This document shows positions 32,360 through 46,400 of a stretch of DNA of 64,000 bases, piece after piece (the stretch's first letter is position 1; each line of letters opens with the position of its first letter). Origin of the DNA: Micromussa lordhowensis (Eukaryota > Cnidaria > Anthozoa > Scleractinia > Lobophylliidae); contig OZ026606.1 of the NCBI GenBank assembly GCA_964020085.1, positions 10,505,797 through 10,569,796 on the forward strand, written 5' to 3'. A program made the position numbers and the translations under genes. Below the pieces are notes generated by a model, which ran no database searches, was not told where the DNA came from, and worked only from the letters and a program-made list of their open reading frames with translations.

Positions 32360-34350
32360 CAACCACTATAAATAAGATTTTTTATTGCATCATGTGTGGT
32401 TTGAGCTTGTTGTTGGTTCTCATCCTTGCTATGAGGTTTTTCTTCGTGTTCTCCGCTTTTCCTGCCTCCACAGAAACCAAAATTTCAATTCTATCCCGAT
32501 ACACGTATACCATATAACAACTTCTTACGAGTTCTCCCGTGTTATACCATTAAGTGACATTTGCATTTTTCGTTACAGTTCTCTAAACACTTTTTTTCAC
32601 ACCGTATTTTCTCCTAGAACAAAACGACAACCACACCGTCTGCAAGTGCAAAGACCGCTGCGCTCTTCATAGTGAGCCTTCCATCTACTTAACAAACGAA
32701 GAAGCCGGAGCAGTGTATTACACCGTGATAAAACACAACGGGCATTTGAGAACACGAGGGAAATGTAGAAAACACGAGCCGCAGGCGAGTGTTTTCTACA
32801 TTTCCCTCGAGTTCTGAAATGTCCGGAGTGTTTTATCACAGTGTAATACACGGCTTAGGCTTCTTCATTTGTTTTATGATACAGATTTTACGTGCACAAA
32901 ACAATAAAACACGCTTTTTCTATGCTTTATACTATGATAAAACATAGGTTTTTGACCAATCAGAGCGCGCGCAGGGTCCTTTCTATATTATAAAATGCTT
33001 TGAAAGAGCTTACTATGGTTTCAACTGATCAACTTGTCAGAATAAAAACACTAGCGTCTTGCACTGTTTATCGAGTGTTTCCAACCAGGCGTTTCGTTAA
33101 CGTTTTCAACAGGAAGGCAATTGGTTTCCACAAGCAGGCAAAACTTTTTGAATTAAACTTCTTTATAAGAAACGTTTCCCCAGATGGTCAAACCAGGTAG
33201 GCGAAATCGGCCTCACAGCAGGTCAAATTGGATGGATTAAACCCCTGCCAACTTGCATGCACACTGCTTTGCGCAAGTTAAAGCAAAATTAAGCACGTAA
33301 AAAGTTCTTAGTCTGATAACAAAGGTTTGCGCTAGTCAATGCTTTTTCTTTCAAATTCAAATGATGTTATATAGTTAAAAAGGAACTGATGTTACGCCAG
33401 TTAATGTATTTAATCTTAGGACCACATCACCTGACATGCCTTGAAGTATAACTTCTCTTTTAACAGCCTCGAGTTGTTGTGTTTTCCCATCGCGAAACAA
33501 CTTTTCCCTGCAATAACACAACAATACGACACTATTATTTCAATTGGGGGTACTTAGAAGACGGTATTTGTAGGATCTATATTATCTAAATGGATCATTC
33601 GCCAAGATCACAAACTTATCACAGGGAAGCTAAATTGAAATCGTACGCAACGCGCTCGTCTTTTTAGTATTAGTTTCCATTCCACGCATCCTTGACGGTT
33701 TTCCTCTGTTTTACAGGTTTTACGCCTTGATTGTACCAGAAACGCAGCCAGTCTTTTCATGTGCGTATGCCAAAACATAAATACTGTAATACGATCAGTC
33801 GTACGGCAGCTAAGACACAAATTAGAACGTCGCATTCAAACGTCGAGTGAAAGACAAGCCCAGTAACTCGCTAAAAATCGCTCTAAATCATGGCAATGCC
33901 CTGCTTGCCTCACAGTCAAGGTGCACTGCAACGTATTTGAATCAAGCCATACCAGTGAAATTTCTAAAGCTTGGATGAGACTTCAATGCATCATCCACCT
34001 AGACTCAGTCACTTTGATCGGAATCCGCTCCCCGATAATTTACTAGGATGTCGCTGAGCAACATGACGTCATTTGTTATCGAAAACCTGACGTGAGGTTT
34101 GTCTGACTTTTCATTGGACAGTAAAGGTCGCATTTTCCTCAGGTTCAACCAAATTGACTATGCGGGATTGGAATTTAACAAACTGACGTCAGTTTTCGTG
34201 CGTCTGTCCTCCTATTGATCATGAATCCGCAGCTACTTTGACAATGTTATCGTGAAATTCATGTCAGTATAAGGATAGACGCATGAAAAACTGACGTCTA
34301 TTTTTTTTCTACAATAACTAATTGACACGTTGACGCATCGCATAAATTAT

Positions 34351-34381
<31 letters not shown>

Positions 34382-37300
34382 GAAAATAAGCCAATAAGCG
34401 CTCACGAATTTCTGCAGTTATCGTAAAAATAAAAGTTGAACCCTTACTACAACAGTGGAACACAGTCAAAATAGAAGAGCCACCGAGTTCTTCACTAACA
34501 TTTTAACTCAACGAAGGCATTCTACGCTCAGAAGAGAATTCAACATACACCTTATTCCAAAATGGCCACTATTTTAGTGGTCTTTTGTTTGCCTTCAAAT
34601 TAGCCCTTGTTGCCTCGTTCTTAAACTCGAAATTCAAAAGAATATTTTCCCTTGAACGAGGCAACAAGGGCTAATTTGCAAGCAAACAAAACAACACTAA
34701 AATGGCAGCCATTTTGTAATAAGGTGTATTGCTATCACAGTTTCTGTACAGATATCAGTTACCTTTTCTCTCTCAAGAACGTCCATTTTTCTGAAATGAT
34801 TTGATCCAGTATATTAGGAGTAAGGTCAGCTGAAAATAAGTCATCTGAAGTTTCTGCAAAAAAATACGTACATGAAAATGCTTAATCTGACAATGAAGCG
34901 AAATTTATTGCGACACAATTTATACTGTTTGAAATGCAAAATTCCAAACTATGAGAAGCCTACGAAACAGAATGTTGATTTTACAAACGTTCAAAGTTCA
35001 GCTATTCTACCTTCAGACATGTAATTCGAATCACGCGTCCAAAAGGTCGCGTGACATCAACGTATGACGGCAGTTTGTGTGATAAAGATCAAGGCGATAT
35101 GGCCAAAAGGAAGACGAGTCACTTTTGATTTAGAATGATCATCACAAAAAGGGGGTTGAAAATATAATATAAACACTATCCATTCCGTTCTTAAATTAAT
35201 GGATATTTGAAATGGGAAATTCTGTTACTCACTCAGTTCTTGCTGTAACTTGCGCAGTAATACCTCAGTCAAATTCTGTTCTGTTTCCAAGAAACTATCT
35301 GTCAGATCTAGAAATCTTGAAGGACCTCCCACTACAAGAAAAGTACATAGTAACTTTCAACATTTTTTGATCGTTTACCTAGTGGGGGCGCGGTGGCCTC
35401 ATGGTTAGTGCGCTCGACTCCGGAGCGAGCGCTCCGGGTTCGAGCCCTGGCCGGAGACATTGTGTTGTGTTCTTGGGCAAAACGCTTTACTCTCACAGCG
35501 CCTCTCTCCACCCAGGTGTATAAATGGGTACCGGCGAATTTGATGGTGGGGGTAACCCTGCGATGGACTAGCATCCCATCCAGGGGGGAGTAGAAATACT
35601 CCTAGTCGCTTCATGCTACTGAAACCGGGATAAGCTCCGGCCTGATGAGCCACTAGGCTCGTATGCAGACTTAACCTTACCTTTCTTTAGCGAAGTCAGT
35701 GAAGGTTTGTTTGACATTTTAAAGACAATCCATGTTTCCAAAACGGTTTTATCCCATTTTGCTATAATGACACTTCGACATCGAATAAACATTATGGTAT
35801 AATACCTTGAAAAACGTAGTTACACATAACCCAGCATCCTTTTTGCTTGAAGCCCATGTAACTTTAAGTCTGTCATTGCTGCCCCTGTTAAGTTCTTATT
35901 CCAAAGTTTTGGAAGCTTCTCAAGTCGTTATTAATCAGATCGAAAAGAGAAAGACACCATGGTGCGGACGGGAAAAAGTGAATATGGTACATACACGAGA
36001 GAGAAAGCTATAAAACGTGAATTACAAAAAGGAGAATAATCGCAAATGTCTTTTTCACAGCCTCTTGTATAAGTGCAAGCTACATTATTTGGGTATAAGA
36101 CAAACGTTTGCATTTCTTCACCTTCTTGATCATTTGATGTAAGGAGTGAAGAATGGATTGAGGACAACTCATGCTGTATCCAGCCATTAAAATGTCCAGG
36201 TGGTCTCAGAACATATACACTCAGTTCTTTCTCGGTATTTCCACATATAAGACACACACGCCTGCATGACTCCCTGTCATCTTCTCCAGCTCTAGAATCC
36301 ACTTTGTTGGAAGCTGAAATTATTCCATAAGAGGCAATCAAATGCAGCCTTCGTAAAGGGATACATGTATTTCCCCAAGCGCGTTCAATTCTTCCTCCGC
36401 AAAGATGACGGCTGCGATTCGATCAGAACAATTCCACTCTGGTGACTAACGTACATTCAATCCACGAAGACCTGTTCAGTGTCTTTGTTGGGTTCTTGCT
36501 GAGTTTGAAATTTTCAGGTGCAAGTAACAACCAATCACAGACACTAAACGCATCTCTGCGGTGCTACGTCATCAGAATGGAATGTTTTGGTTTCAATGTC
36601 AGGCAAGGTCTCGTTCCCAGGGTCTCTCTTCTTCCAGTCCCTCTCGCTCAGGGGTGTAAGAAGAGAAGGGAAAGAGGCTGTATCGGGCATCTCTCAAGTC
36701 CAGGAAGAATACGCCATGCAAGGAGAAACGTCTGTTTACGCGAGCTTAACACATAAAATAATGTTTCTGACCCCCGTTCCAGAGAGAGTTTCAGTATCAG
36801 TTAGGTTGGGATAGTAAGGGCAAAAATTTAGCCTGAAGGCTTCCAGTCTGCCTTCAATTCCTCCTCATTTTGGTTTATTGTCTCAACTTGAGCTTGATGT
36901 CTTTCCACCTTTTTAATCTATTATTTCGGGGCTTCCATCAATTTTGAATTTAATCTTGTTCATTGCAGAAGGGCTTAACATGTCACATGTTATATAGCTG
37001 TTTTCAGTACTCATTCTAACAGCTGCAGAAATACGTCTAATGGAATCCACTCATACCCGAATGGTCTTCAGATTTGACAAAATCAAACCAAGCATCTCTG
37101 TTATTTCTTTTCAAGCAGTGTTTTGATGGCGTAACAAGCTGTAAGCTTCCAATCAAGGCAGTGTTCTGCAGAGAGAAATTCATTATTCAGTATTACACTA
37201 ACAAAGTTAAGAATCCAAAATGAAAGAAGATAATTTGGTTTTATCAACTGGGTTGATAATGTGAATTGGCCACCGTAAAGAGTTTCGGAAGCCGACGTTT

Positions 37301-37461
37301 CGAGCGCTAGCCCTTCGTCGGAGCGAATCCAAATGGTTTCCGAATCCAAATTGGATTCGCTCCGACGAAGGGCTAACGCTTGAAATGTCGGCCTCCGAAT
37401 CTCTTTACAGTGGCCAATTCACATTATCAACTCAGTTGATAAACCAAATTATCTTGTAATA

Positions 37462-37496
<35 letters not shown>

Positions 37497-40400
37497 ATTG
37501 CCCCCTTTATTCAAAATGAAAGAAGGCTACCAAGTAGGTTCTTTAGACGGCATGCCTGAGGAGCTGAACTCAGGACAGTGTAAACCCAGAGGCAGAATGG
37601 ATGGCTCAGACCTGGGGCCTCTTAATTAGACAATTAGTGCCCTAAACCACTCGACGATGACTCTCTTCAAGTGCAGCATGTAAATACAAGTACCCTTCAG
37701 CTTCAGTGGAGGCGCGGTGGCATTGTGGTTAGTGTGCTCAACTTCGGATCGAGCAGCCCAGGTTCAAGCCCTGGCCAGGGACATTGTGTTGTGTTCTTAG
37801 GCAAGACACTTTACTCTCACAGTGCCCCTCTCCACCCAGGTGTATAAAAGGGTACCGGCAAATTTAATGCTGGGGGTAACCCTGCGTTGGACTAGCATCC
37901 CAACCAGGGGAGAGTAGAAAAAGTCCTAGTCGCTTCATGTTACTGAAACCGGGATAAGCTCCAGTCTGATGGGCCACTTGGCTTGTATGGAAACTTTCCC
38001 TTTCTTAACCTTCAGCTCCAAACCCTTTGTAACCATTTAATACCTCATTAATCAGAATCATTAAATTAAAAGCTGAACTTTTCTCTCTCAGTTGAAAAGC
38101 AAATAAATGAAGCTATTAAAAACTGGATCATTGGATATTGCAATTAGCCATCCGGGGGTTATTTAAGAGCCATTATACCATGCTCTTCCATTATGGTAAG
38201 CATACGCAGAATTTTTGGGGCCTTTTTACTTTTATTTTAGTTTACTTTTCTATACTTTGGGGGTGTTTTTAATAAAACAGTTATTCCACTCGCACTTGTT
38301 GGATATGAGATGATTATAGCCAACTCGGCGCTATGCCCCTTGTTGGCTATCTACCATCTCATATCCAATGCGTGCTCGTGGAATAATTGTTAAATATTAT
38401 GTGACGGTCTGATTACTACCATGCAATGAAACTTACCTTGTTAGTTTCGAAAGAAAGCCATTCAACAAGTCTTGCTGAAAGTTTGGTGGATAAGCAATCC
38501 AGGCTACTTAGCATTCAACACAACACCAGTCAAGGAAACTTCATCATGTTTAGTTTGCATGCACGTAAAAATTTAAACTATTTCCACACCAAATCACCAT
38601 GCTAAGATAATAGGACAAAAATATTCCCCTCCCTTCTGCCTGCTTTCTGTCTTACTCATTGCAAATATTTGTAACTTATTTCAAGTCTTAAAATGACACG
38701 AAAAGTAAAGGGTGATGTAGCAGCTGTCGTAAGGTCTCACATGAGTGGCTCGATACCTTTAGAGTGAACAATACAACAAACAACAGAAACGATGCCCCTA
38801 GCCCTAAAACAATAACAGCTGCTACAATGACAAACAATAGCAGCTTACGAGAGCTGCTACACTTCTGAAAGTAAATGCTTAGTAGAATAAACTGATCAAC
38901 TTTGAACTCTGGTTGCTACGTTTATTTACATGCATCTCAGTGGTCAATTTATATGTGTCTCAGTGGTCAATCTAGAACCAAACACATGTAGACTTACCAG
39001 AAACCAAATGTGAAGCCACTTATAGTTAAGCGAGTTTTTAAGATGCATTCACAGCATAATTCAATTATAAGGTAGCTAATACAGTGGTAACCAATCAGGT
39101 TATCAGCTCAAGGTATTCTTTCAAATTTATCTTGTACCTAGAACTCAATCTGCTTGGCAGTTGGAGCTCTAGGTTTAATAGAGATTAGATTCTAATAAAC
39201 CTTAAGTCCCAATAATTCATCTGTTGCAGAAATAAAAGAATCCTCCTTAAAGTCTCTGTAAGTACCTAACATAGAAAAGGATACAGTGCTAGTCTTACTG
39301 GCAGAAACATGTGGAAAGGAACAGTGTGCTTCTGAACTTTGCAGAGGATAGTTATCTCAGGTGCAATGTGCAGACTGTTTGCAACATCAGTGGAACTTTT
39401 CCCATTTCTAGAAGAGAACGTACCACATGTATGAGAAAGCCAATGCCAAGAAGATTGCAATAAAAATACATTGTGATATACAATACAGTGCAACCGTGTG
39501 TTTATTACGCATGGGCTTGTTCAGTAAGGTCTGGATAAAAATTAAAGCAACAAAGGGTTGGTATACCTAAGGAAACGACCCTTTGAAGCATAAATATGAA
39601 ATTGTTTACTGGTCACATGTAAATGGCTTCAAGGAACTGTTTGGTTTTGGTACAAATGGAATGTTCCAATATTCTAGATGTTTTTAATTTAAATATCTGC
39701 AATTATAACAGCATGTGGTCAAGTTAGTTAATTCACATGACGATCACTCAAATAAACGCTTACTAATAATGTTATGAGTAGGTATGGAATGCTTCCACAG
39801 TAAAAAAGCAAAGTTAAAATATTTTTAGTGACAGACATAGGGCCAAGGCCTTCAATGTGACCCCAAGAATGAATTTATTACTACAATTATTTTGCAACTG
39901 AAATAGTGAAAAGGTGCTAAAACCTTTTTTCTTGACATTGGGAAGAACTGAAACTGGGTTCCATCTTCTTCTTGCTTTTTTCAAAACACAAATTGAATCC
40001 TGGCAATTCAGTTCTTGTTTGACCCTGGAACAACAATAACAAAACACGTGAAAAGTGCAGTGGTAAATAGAGATTTGAACACAGAAGGTAGCACCAAATA
40101 CTAAAAACAAAGTAAAAAAAAAAATGAAAAGAAAATTACCTCTCCAAAGACCAGAGAACCTTGCCACACAACATATGGATTAAAAGCTTTTGAAGTACCG
40201 GTAACATCATTTTGGTTTGGCTGTGAGATTGAAAACTTCAGGCCATTCTGCCAAGACTTCATAAAGGAACTCCTTCAATAACACAACAGAGATGTTTATT
40301 AATAGTAAAAATTACCAAACGCATGGTTGAAATCCTGATGTTTCATTTTAAGTCCTCGACACTGACATGTTGCTAGATCGCAACATTGTCTAATGCAAAT

Positions 40401-43400
40401 ACTCTTTTTAGTTAACTGGTCAGTACTTAACCAGTGGAGAGTTCTGAGAAGTTTTACTTTTATTGCTAATCTTGGTTTTCACCTGCATAGAATCAGTGTG
40501 ATATTGGATGGCATTATAAATATATTTTTTACTAGCCTCTTTCATTTGGCAAATTTTTAATGCTAGGGGGTGATATTGGACTAGCATCCCATCCAGGGGG
40601 GAGAAGAATTACTCCTAGTGACTTCATGCTACAGACACTGGAATAAGCACCAGCCTGATGGAGCACTTGGCTTGTATGCAGACTTTTTCTTTTGATTGTG
40701 TCATCCAATATGGATGCCAATCCTTTGTCATTTAAATCTCCAGGGATTGGTTGCAAAGCATCAATACTGAAAATCACGAAAATTCTATAAGAAAAGTTTA
40801 TTGTATCAGTTTTCTATTATGTAAAAAAATTCAGCTTATCCTCCCAAGCATCGAAAGTTTACAACAAGGTCACTCTCACATCCATCCCTATCACAAAAAT
40901 TCATGACAGATCTTATTGAATGGCAACAAACATTTACCTGTCAAACTCATTACTGCAAAGAACAGTTATGTTGGCATTATGCCATTGCTGTAAGCGCTTT
41001 AACGCTCCAAACAGGTGCAGATGGGACCTGAAGCAGTCAAAAGTAAGTAATAAATTAAAATCAGTTTACTTCACATAACATTTTAATTCAAGAGCAGATC
41101 CAGGATTTTTCAAGTGGGGATGGATAGAATTAATGAGGCATACCCCAAATGTGTTGGAACCTTAGGCTTATTTAAAACTGTTACACCACAAATACTAGCA
41201 TTGCCATAAAGAGGTAATAATATTAAGGTAACTGTCCAGAGTGTTTCTCTTCATTTTTGCTATAATAATAACAGTTTATTTTTAATTAATTTTTTTTTTT
41301 TTTGCTTCTTGAAAAAGGTAGGTGGTTAGCCACCCGATCCAGCCCGCTAAATCCGCCCCTGTAATTGTCAGGAAACGATTTATAATAATTATTCAAACTA
41401 GTTGTGATTCAAACTTGGGTTGCTGTCCTTCAAGCTGTAATTAACAAACCAAACGTTTTGTACGAACCCACAGTTCACAAATAAAGAGGTCAGAACAAAA
41501 CATTAATGGCAGAAAAATATTTATAATATATCCTCCTACTTATAAATTAAATAAAATACCTGATTGGCACATTGCCCCTCCCACAAACGAACCAAAACAC
41601 ATCAACAGGAACTCCTGCTAATAAAATAACAACTTACAGTTACTGTAATATACTATTGGCGCACTGTTTAACACTGCCTAAAAAGACAGCATGTTATTAT
41701 AAATAATTTTGAGATGACTGGCACATCAAAATTTGGACGAAGTAGAAATATTTTTTTTAATTGTCATAGAGTTAAGTTAGGCAATTTGTAATTAATTTGT
41801 ACTAGTTGAGGGCCACTAGTTTGTCAGTTCCTCACTGTTCTTTTTTCCCTCTTTTAATAAAAGTTATTATTTATTCATTATCTACCGGTATATAAGCTTG
41901 TAGGGAATTCAATACCCCCTACATTGTAAGACTTTGAAGATGACTACAAAAAATAATCAAACGTGTACATATAAAAACAATAAGTAAAATTAATAACAGT
42001 TATAAGTACATGTACATAATAAATTATAAATAAGGTTGATGGTGTTACGAGGAAAAAGTGAATAGCAGGGATGAGAGATGATTAATTAATAATTAAAATA
42101 ATGGATTTTTAAATAATGTATCACTTAGCTAAGGTTAACCATTGATTTCATAAATTACTCAATGAAGTACCTTGATCTGGTAAACCATCAGCAAGCTGGT
42201 GTAGTCTTTCAGAAATTTCAACACCACTATCAGAACTATTTAGGAGTAAGAGAAGTATTATCACAAACCACTGGGTCTGTTTTACACAAAGTAAATAGTC
42301 ATGTGTCTTGTACTTGAGGCAGGCAATAGTCAGAGTTGCTGCTAGGGCGTTTTGCCAATGCTGACCTACCACTTAACCCAAACTTGTAAGAAAGATTATG
42401 TACAAATTCAAGTCTCATTCTTTGGTTTTCGTTATCTCCTGTTGCCTGAATATTACTGCCAGGTTAGCTTGGCATAGCTACTAGTGGGCTTTAAGAAGTT
42501 TATGTAACTAGTTGATGAACCCTAAGTTCTTAAAAGAACACTGTTGCTCGTTGTCCAGTTTTATTCGTTCAATGCCCTGGCAAGTGAGTGTACATCTATT
42601 TAATACTGTACATGTATGTCTTCAAAAAAAGGATGTAACATAAAGAATTCACCTGTTGCTTGATTTTAACATCACTTTAGTGTAATTAGAAATAATAAAA
42701 AGCTCATTAATAAGTGCACCATCATCATCGTCATCATTTATTGTTACAACCAGCACCCTCCAACACACATGGTAATAAGTGCATGCTATAGGGAAATGTC
42801 AATCAATACCTTACTTCAACAGGATTCTGATTCCGAGGACTAACTGGCTTTTCAAGTAAACTTAATATTTCCTTAAGATATTCTCCTGTATGCCACCTTG
42901 AATAACACTAAAAAACAACAAGTATTTTGCAAATAGAAAATATTAAAAACAATAGTTTAATACTCATAAATGAGATTTCAGTGACATCTTTTCTCCAGTA
43001 AAAGTTTCATTCATAAATGGCACCAAGACGACGATGAAATGTCATATACAAGCATTTACTATTATTTCTTTTAAAATGTTTTTCTATGTCACCTTCAATC
43101 AGAAGTATTTGAATACATGTAATTTTATTATCAGTAACAAATTAAGCCGAATAAGATCGCTTGGCAACATTTACATGTAGACAACTTGGGGCTTCACAAA
43201 CTTAGGTTTTCAACTGGAAGAGAAATGGATTGCTTTTCCAGCTAAGCCTAGTGAACTTCCTCATAAGAAATAATTTCCATGAGAGGCTTAACCAGGCTTG
43301 AAAACAAAATTTTCAGAGCCAGTTGGCAGGTCTTGAATGGAGTTGATGGGTAAGGGGTGTTGTCATTATCATTATTGAGAGCTAAATGTAAACCGGCTCA

Positions 43401-46400
43401 GTAACCTTCAGGAGTATTATTCAGGCAGATCATGTGTACTAAAGGCATTTGCCGTGGAGTCTCACTCAACACCCTTGATCTATACCCACGATCAACCCAC
43501 AATCATTTATCAACGCTCGATTGATACTCCATCCACACTCCATTGGTACCTCGCTTGACCTAGAACTTGAACTTTAATTATACATGTATTTTGTTTTCTT
43601 ACACACAGTTGCTTATTCCCTGTAACTGGTTCCAGTACCAATCTAGGCAGGGGCAAGAGTTTATAGCGGAGCTCCGGCGGCCGAAGGCCGCCAAGCGGAG
43701 CCCCATACCCATATTAGGAAACTGAAGGGAACCCATGAACTGATTTTCTCATGTGTATCATGGCTAGCGGTATTGCTCGTGGGCGCGTACGCACGACGAC
43801 GACGACGACGACGGTGGAGTCGCGCAACATGGCGGCCACAATTGACACGTAAACCAAAACGAGGCTTCAGTTTTCGCGGGCTTTCCTTGTAGGTTGACAG
43901 AGCACATGTACCCTTGGTTTAAAGCGTCCTTTGGACATCCATGTTGCAGTCAATTGACACCTGTCAAAACAAGGAATCCGCTGACCAGTATCACGTGACC
44001 ATATCGCGGGCTCAAGTTCAGGGCTCATCGAGGTCACGTGTTTTTTTAAAGTTGACCGCTGCCCAAGTGCTGCTTTTTTCGATCAGATCGCGGGCTCATG
44101 TCAGGATTAACTTGCTGTAAACAGCGTAGGGTTGGTAGGAAGCCGGTTAACGCTAACCCAGGATTAAAATTTAACCGAATTATAACCTTTTCTTTTGTAC
44201 AAAGTTTTTTCACTGCTTTTGTTTTGCGTATTTTGCTTTCATTAAAATTCAAAACACAAAAACAATATACAGAAAATCTCACCGCAAAGTTACAAAACTC
44301 AAATCAAAATTCTACTTTATCCTCGGCTAGTTTGATCGGGCTCTGAACAACCCGGCCCAGGAGCTACGCTTTTAGGCTGGCCTAAATCTATATATTATTA
44401 AAATGGAAAGAAACTTGATCGACACTCAATCAACATCTAGGTTGACAGTCGCTTAAGAGTCTTTTCAATCAATGCATAACATGATTGTATGAGTCAGTCA
44501 ACACTCAGCCAACTATTGACCGACTGAATGAATGTTGAATGCTTGAATCATGTATGGGCCAAGTATTGATCGGTATGTTGATAGAGATGTTGATGCACTG
44601 TGGATCGAGTATCAATTGAGATCGAAGTCAATCAAGATGTCAATTGAGTGTCAATAGAGTGTTGATCAAGCATCCATCAACATGTCGATTGAGTGTTGAT
44701 TGAGTGTCATCTGGGTATTGATCAGGATGTCGATCAAGATATCGATTGAGGGTTGACAAGTATCGATTGAGATGTCGACTGAGTGTCAATCTGATGTTTA
44801 TCAAGTGTTGATCGCAGGTTGATCAAGGGTGCCGATCAACACTTGACCATGCATGCCTTGAGTACACATAATCCAATCAGGTTAGCTACATGTACCTCTC
44901 AACCCTTACCCATAACCTCCATTTTATGCCTTCCCTACACTGTAGTTACAATGTGGAAAGAAAGTGATGTCTAATAGCCTGGGATTAGTTGATTTCCAGT
45001 CAAGCTAGTGGATTCTGTCCTTCACTAGCACAATCCAGGCAAGTGAAATGGCTTGGGAAAATTTCTTGAGGAATTCAAAATATTACAGAAGAACTGGTGA
45101 AGATCTTTTTGGGGGCTAGTGAGAAGGATTTATAGGCTAGTACATCAAACTGCAGTTAGAGATTGCCTGAAGGGCAAGACTAAAACATTTTGTTTTCTTT
45201 GCACCCTAAGCCAGTCAATTTGCCTTTTCTCCAACGAACCCCCTGGTGCACAGCATTAAACAAAACATGTACAAGTCACATGGTAGTAAACTACATGTAC
45301 ACTAAGCAATGCTCACAGTCTCGGATCCTTCATTTCTTTGCTGTATAAGACCAAAGACTCTAGGAAACTCCACTTAGGGTTAATGATCAAATCACCAGCT
45401 AATACAAGTGCCTTGTGATTTATTGCTGATTACCATTTTCCACTTAATAATAGTGTTAAGCAAATTGGATCATGCTCCTTAAAGGTGTCGGCAGTTGAGT
45501 GTTGATTAATACTCTCAATCAATACCCTCAATAGAATTCTTGATCAATACTCAATCAACATCCCAATCGATACTCAGTAGACACTCTATTGACACTTGAT
45601 CAACAGTTGGTCGATAGTCGGCCGAGTGTCAACCGACTCATATCAATCAATCAAAAATTAGTTGACTCTCGACCGACTGTCATCTTAGATGTTGATGGAG
45701 TGTCGACAGAGTGTCAACCAAGGTGTAGATGGAGTGTCGATTGAGTGGCGATCAAGAGTCGATCAAGGGTATCGATCAAGGGTTAATTGATGGAAACTCG
45801 ACACACATGATCCAGCAAATTTAAATCACCTCAAATTGATTTGAAAATGGCTTGTCCTCAACAAGACTGAAATGAATAGTGGGTGTCCAGTTCTTTAAAG
45901 TCAAAAGAGGATCTGCATGTAAGAAAAAGAGAGAACATTGAAATTTAAAAAAAGGTCAAAGATTTCATTTATAACATGGGTAATCTACATGTAGTTTAGC
46001 TGAACATTTAAAATTCAAGTATTTTGCAGAACAAAATTGAACAACAAAGAATTGAAATGAAATTTAATGTTGTTCATCCACATTAATTTATACAGCTGTA
46101 ATAGAAAATAACAAAACAACCACCCGTTCCACTTTGTTCATGCCTCAAAAATGATATCTTGACCTGGTTATCTAAGTTTTACCCTGGTGAGTAAGTAAAG
46201 TATAAGTACAAGCCCATGCATTATGCACCTACTGGCCCAATGAGAGGAGATAATGATGAAGTACATTGTATAAGTCCAGGATCATGCGTACTAAATGCAT
46301 TCACATCGATCAATACTCTCAGTCAAGACCCTTGATCTATTAAATCAACACTTGATTGATTCTTGATTGAAACCTTGCTTGACACTCAATCGACCCTTGA

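Noticed and set aside
35636..35668. CTGATGAG with a possible GAGCC/GGCTC stem in the SINE tail, read as another hammerhead
   Set aside because: The sequence after the stem is GTATGC, not GAAA, and the second SINE copy at 37703 has CTGATGGG. The core is not conserved, so the resemblance is chance.
35931..36341. A 136-codon minus-strand open frame as a separate gene
   Set aside because: Only 36313-36122 is coding, as an MTBP exon bounded by a good acceptor and donor. The rest is intron read-through.
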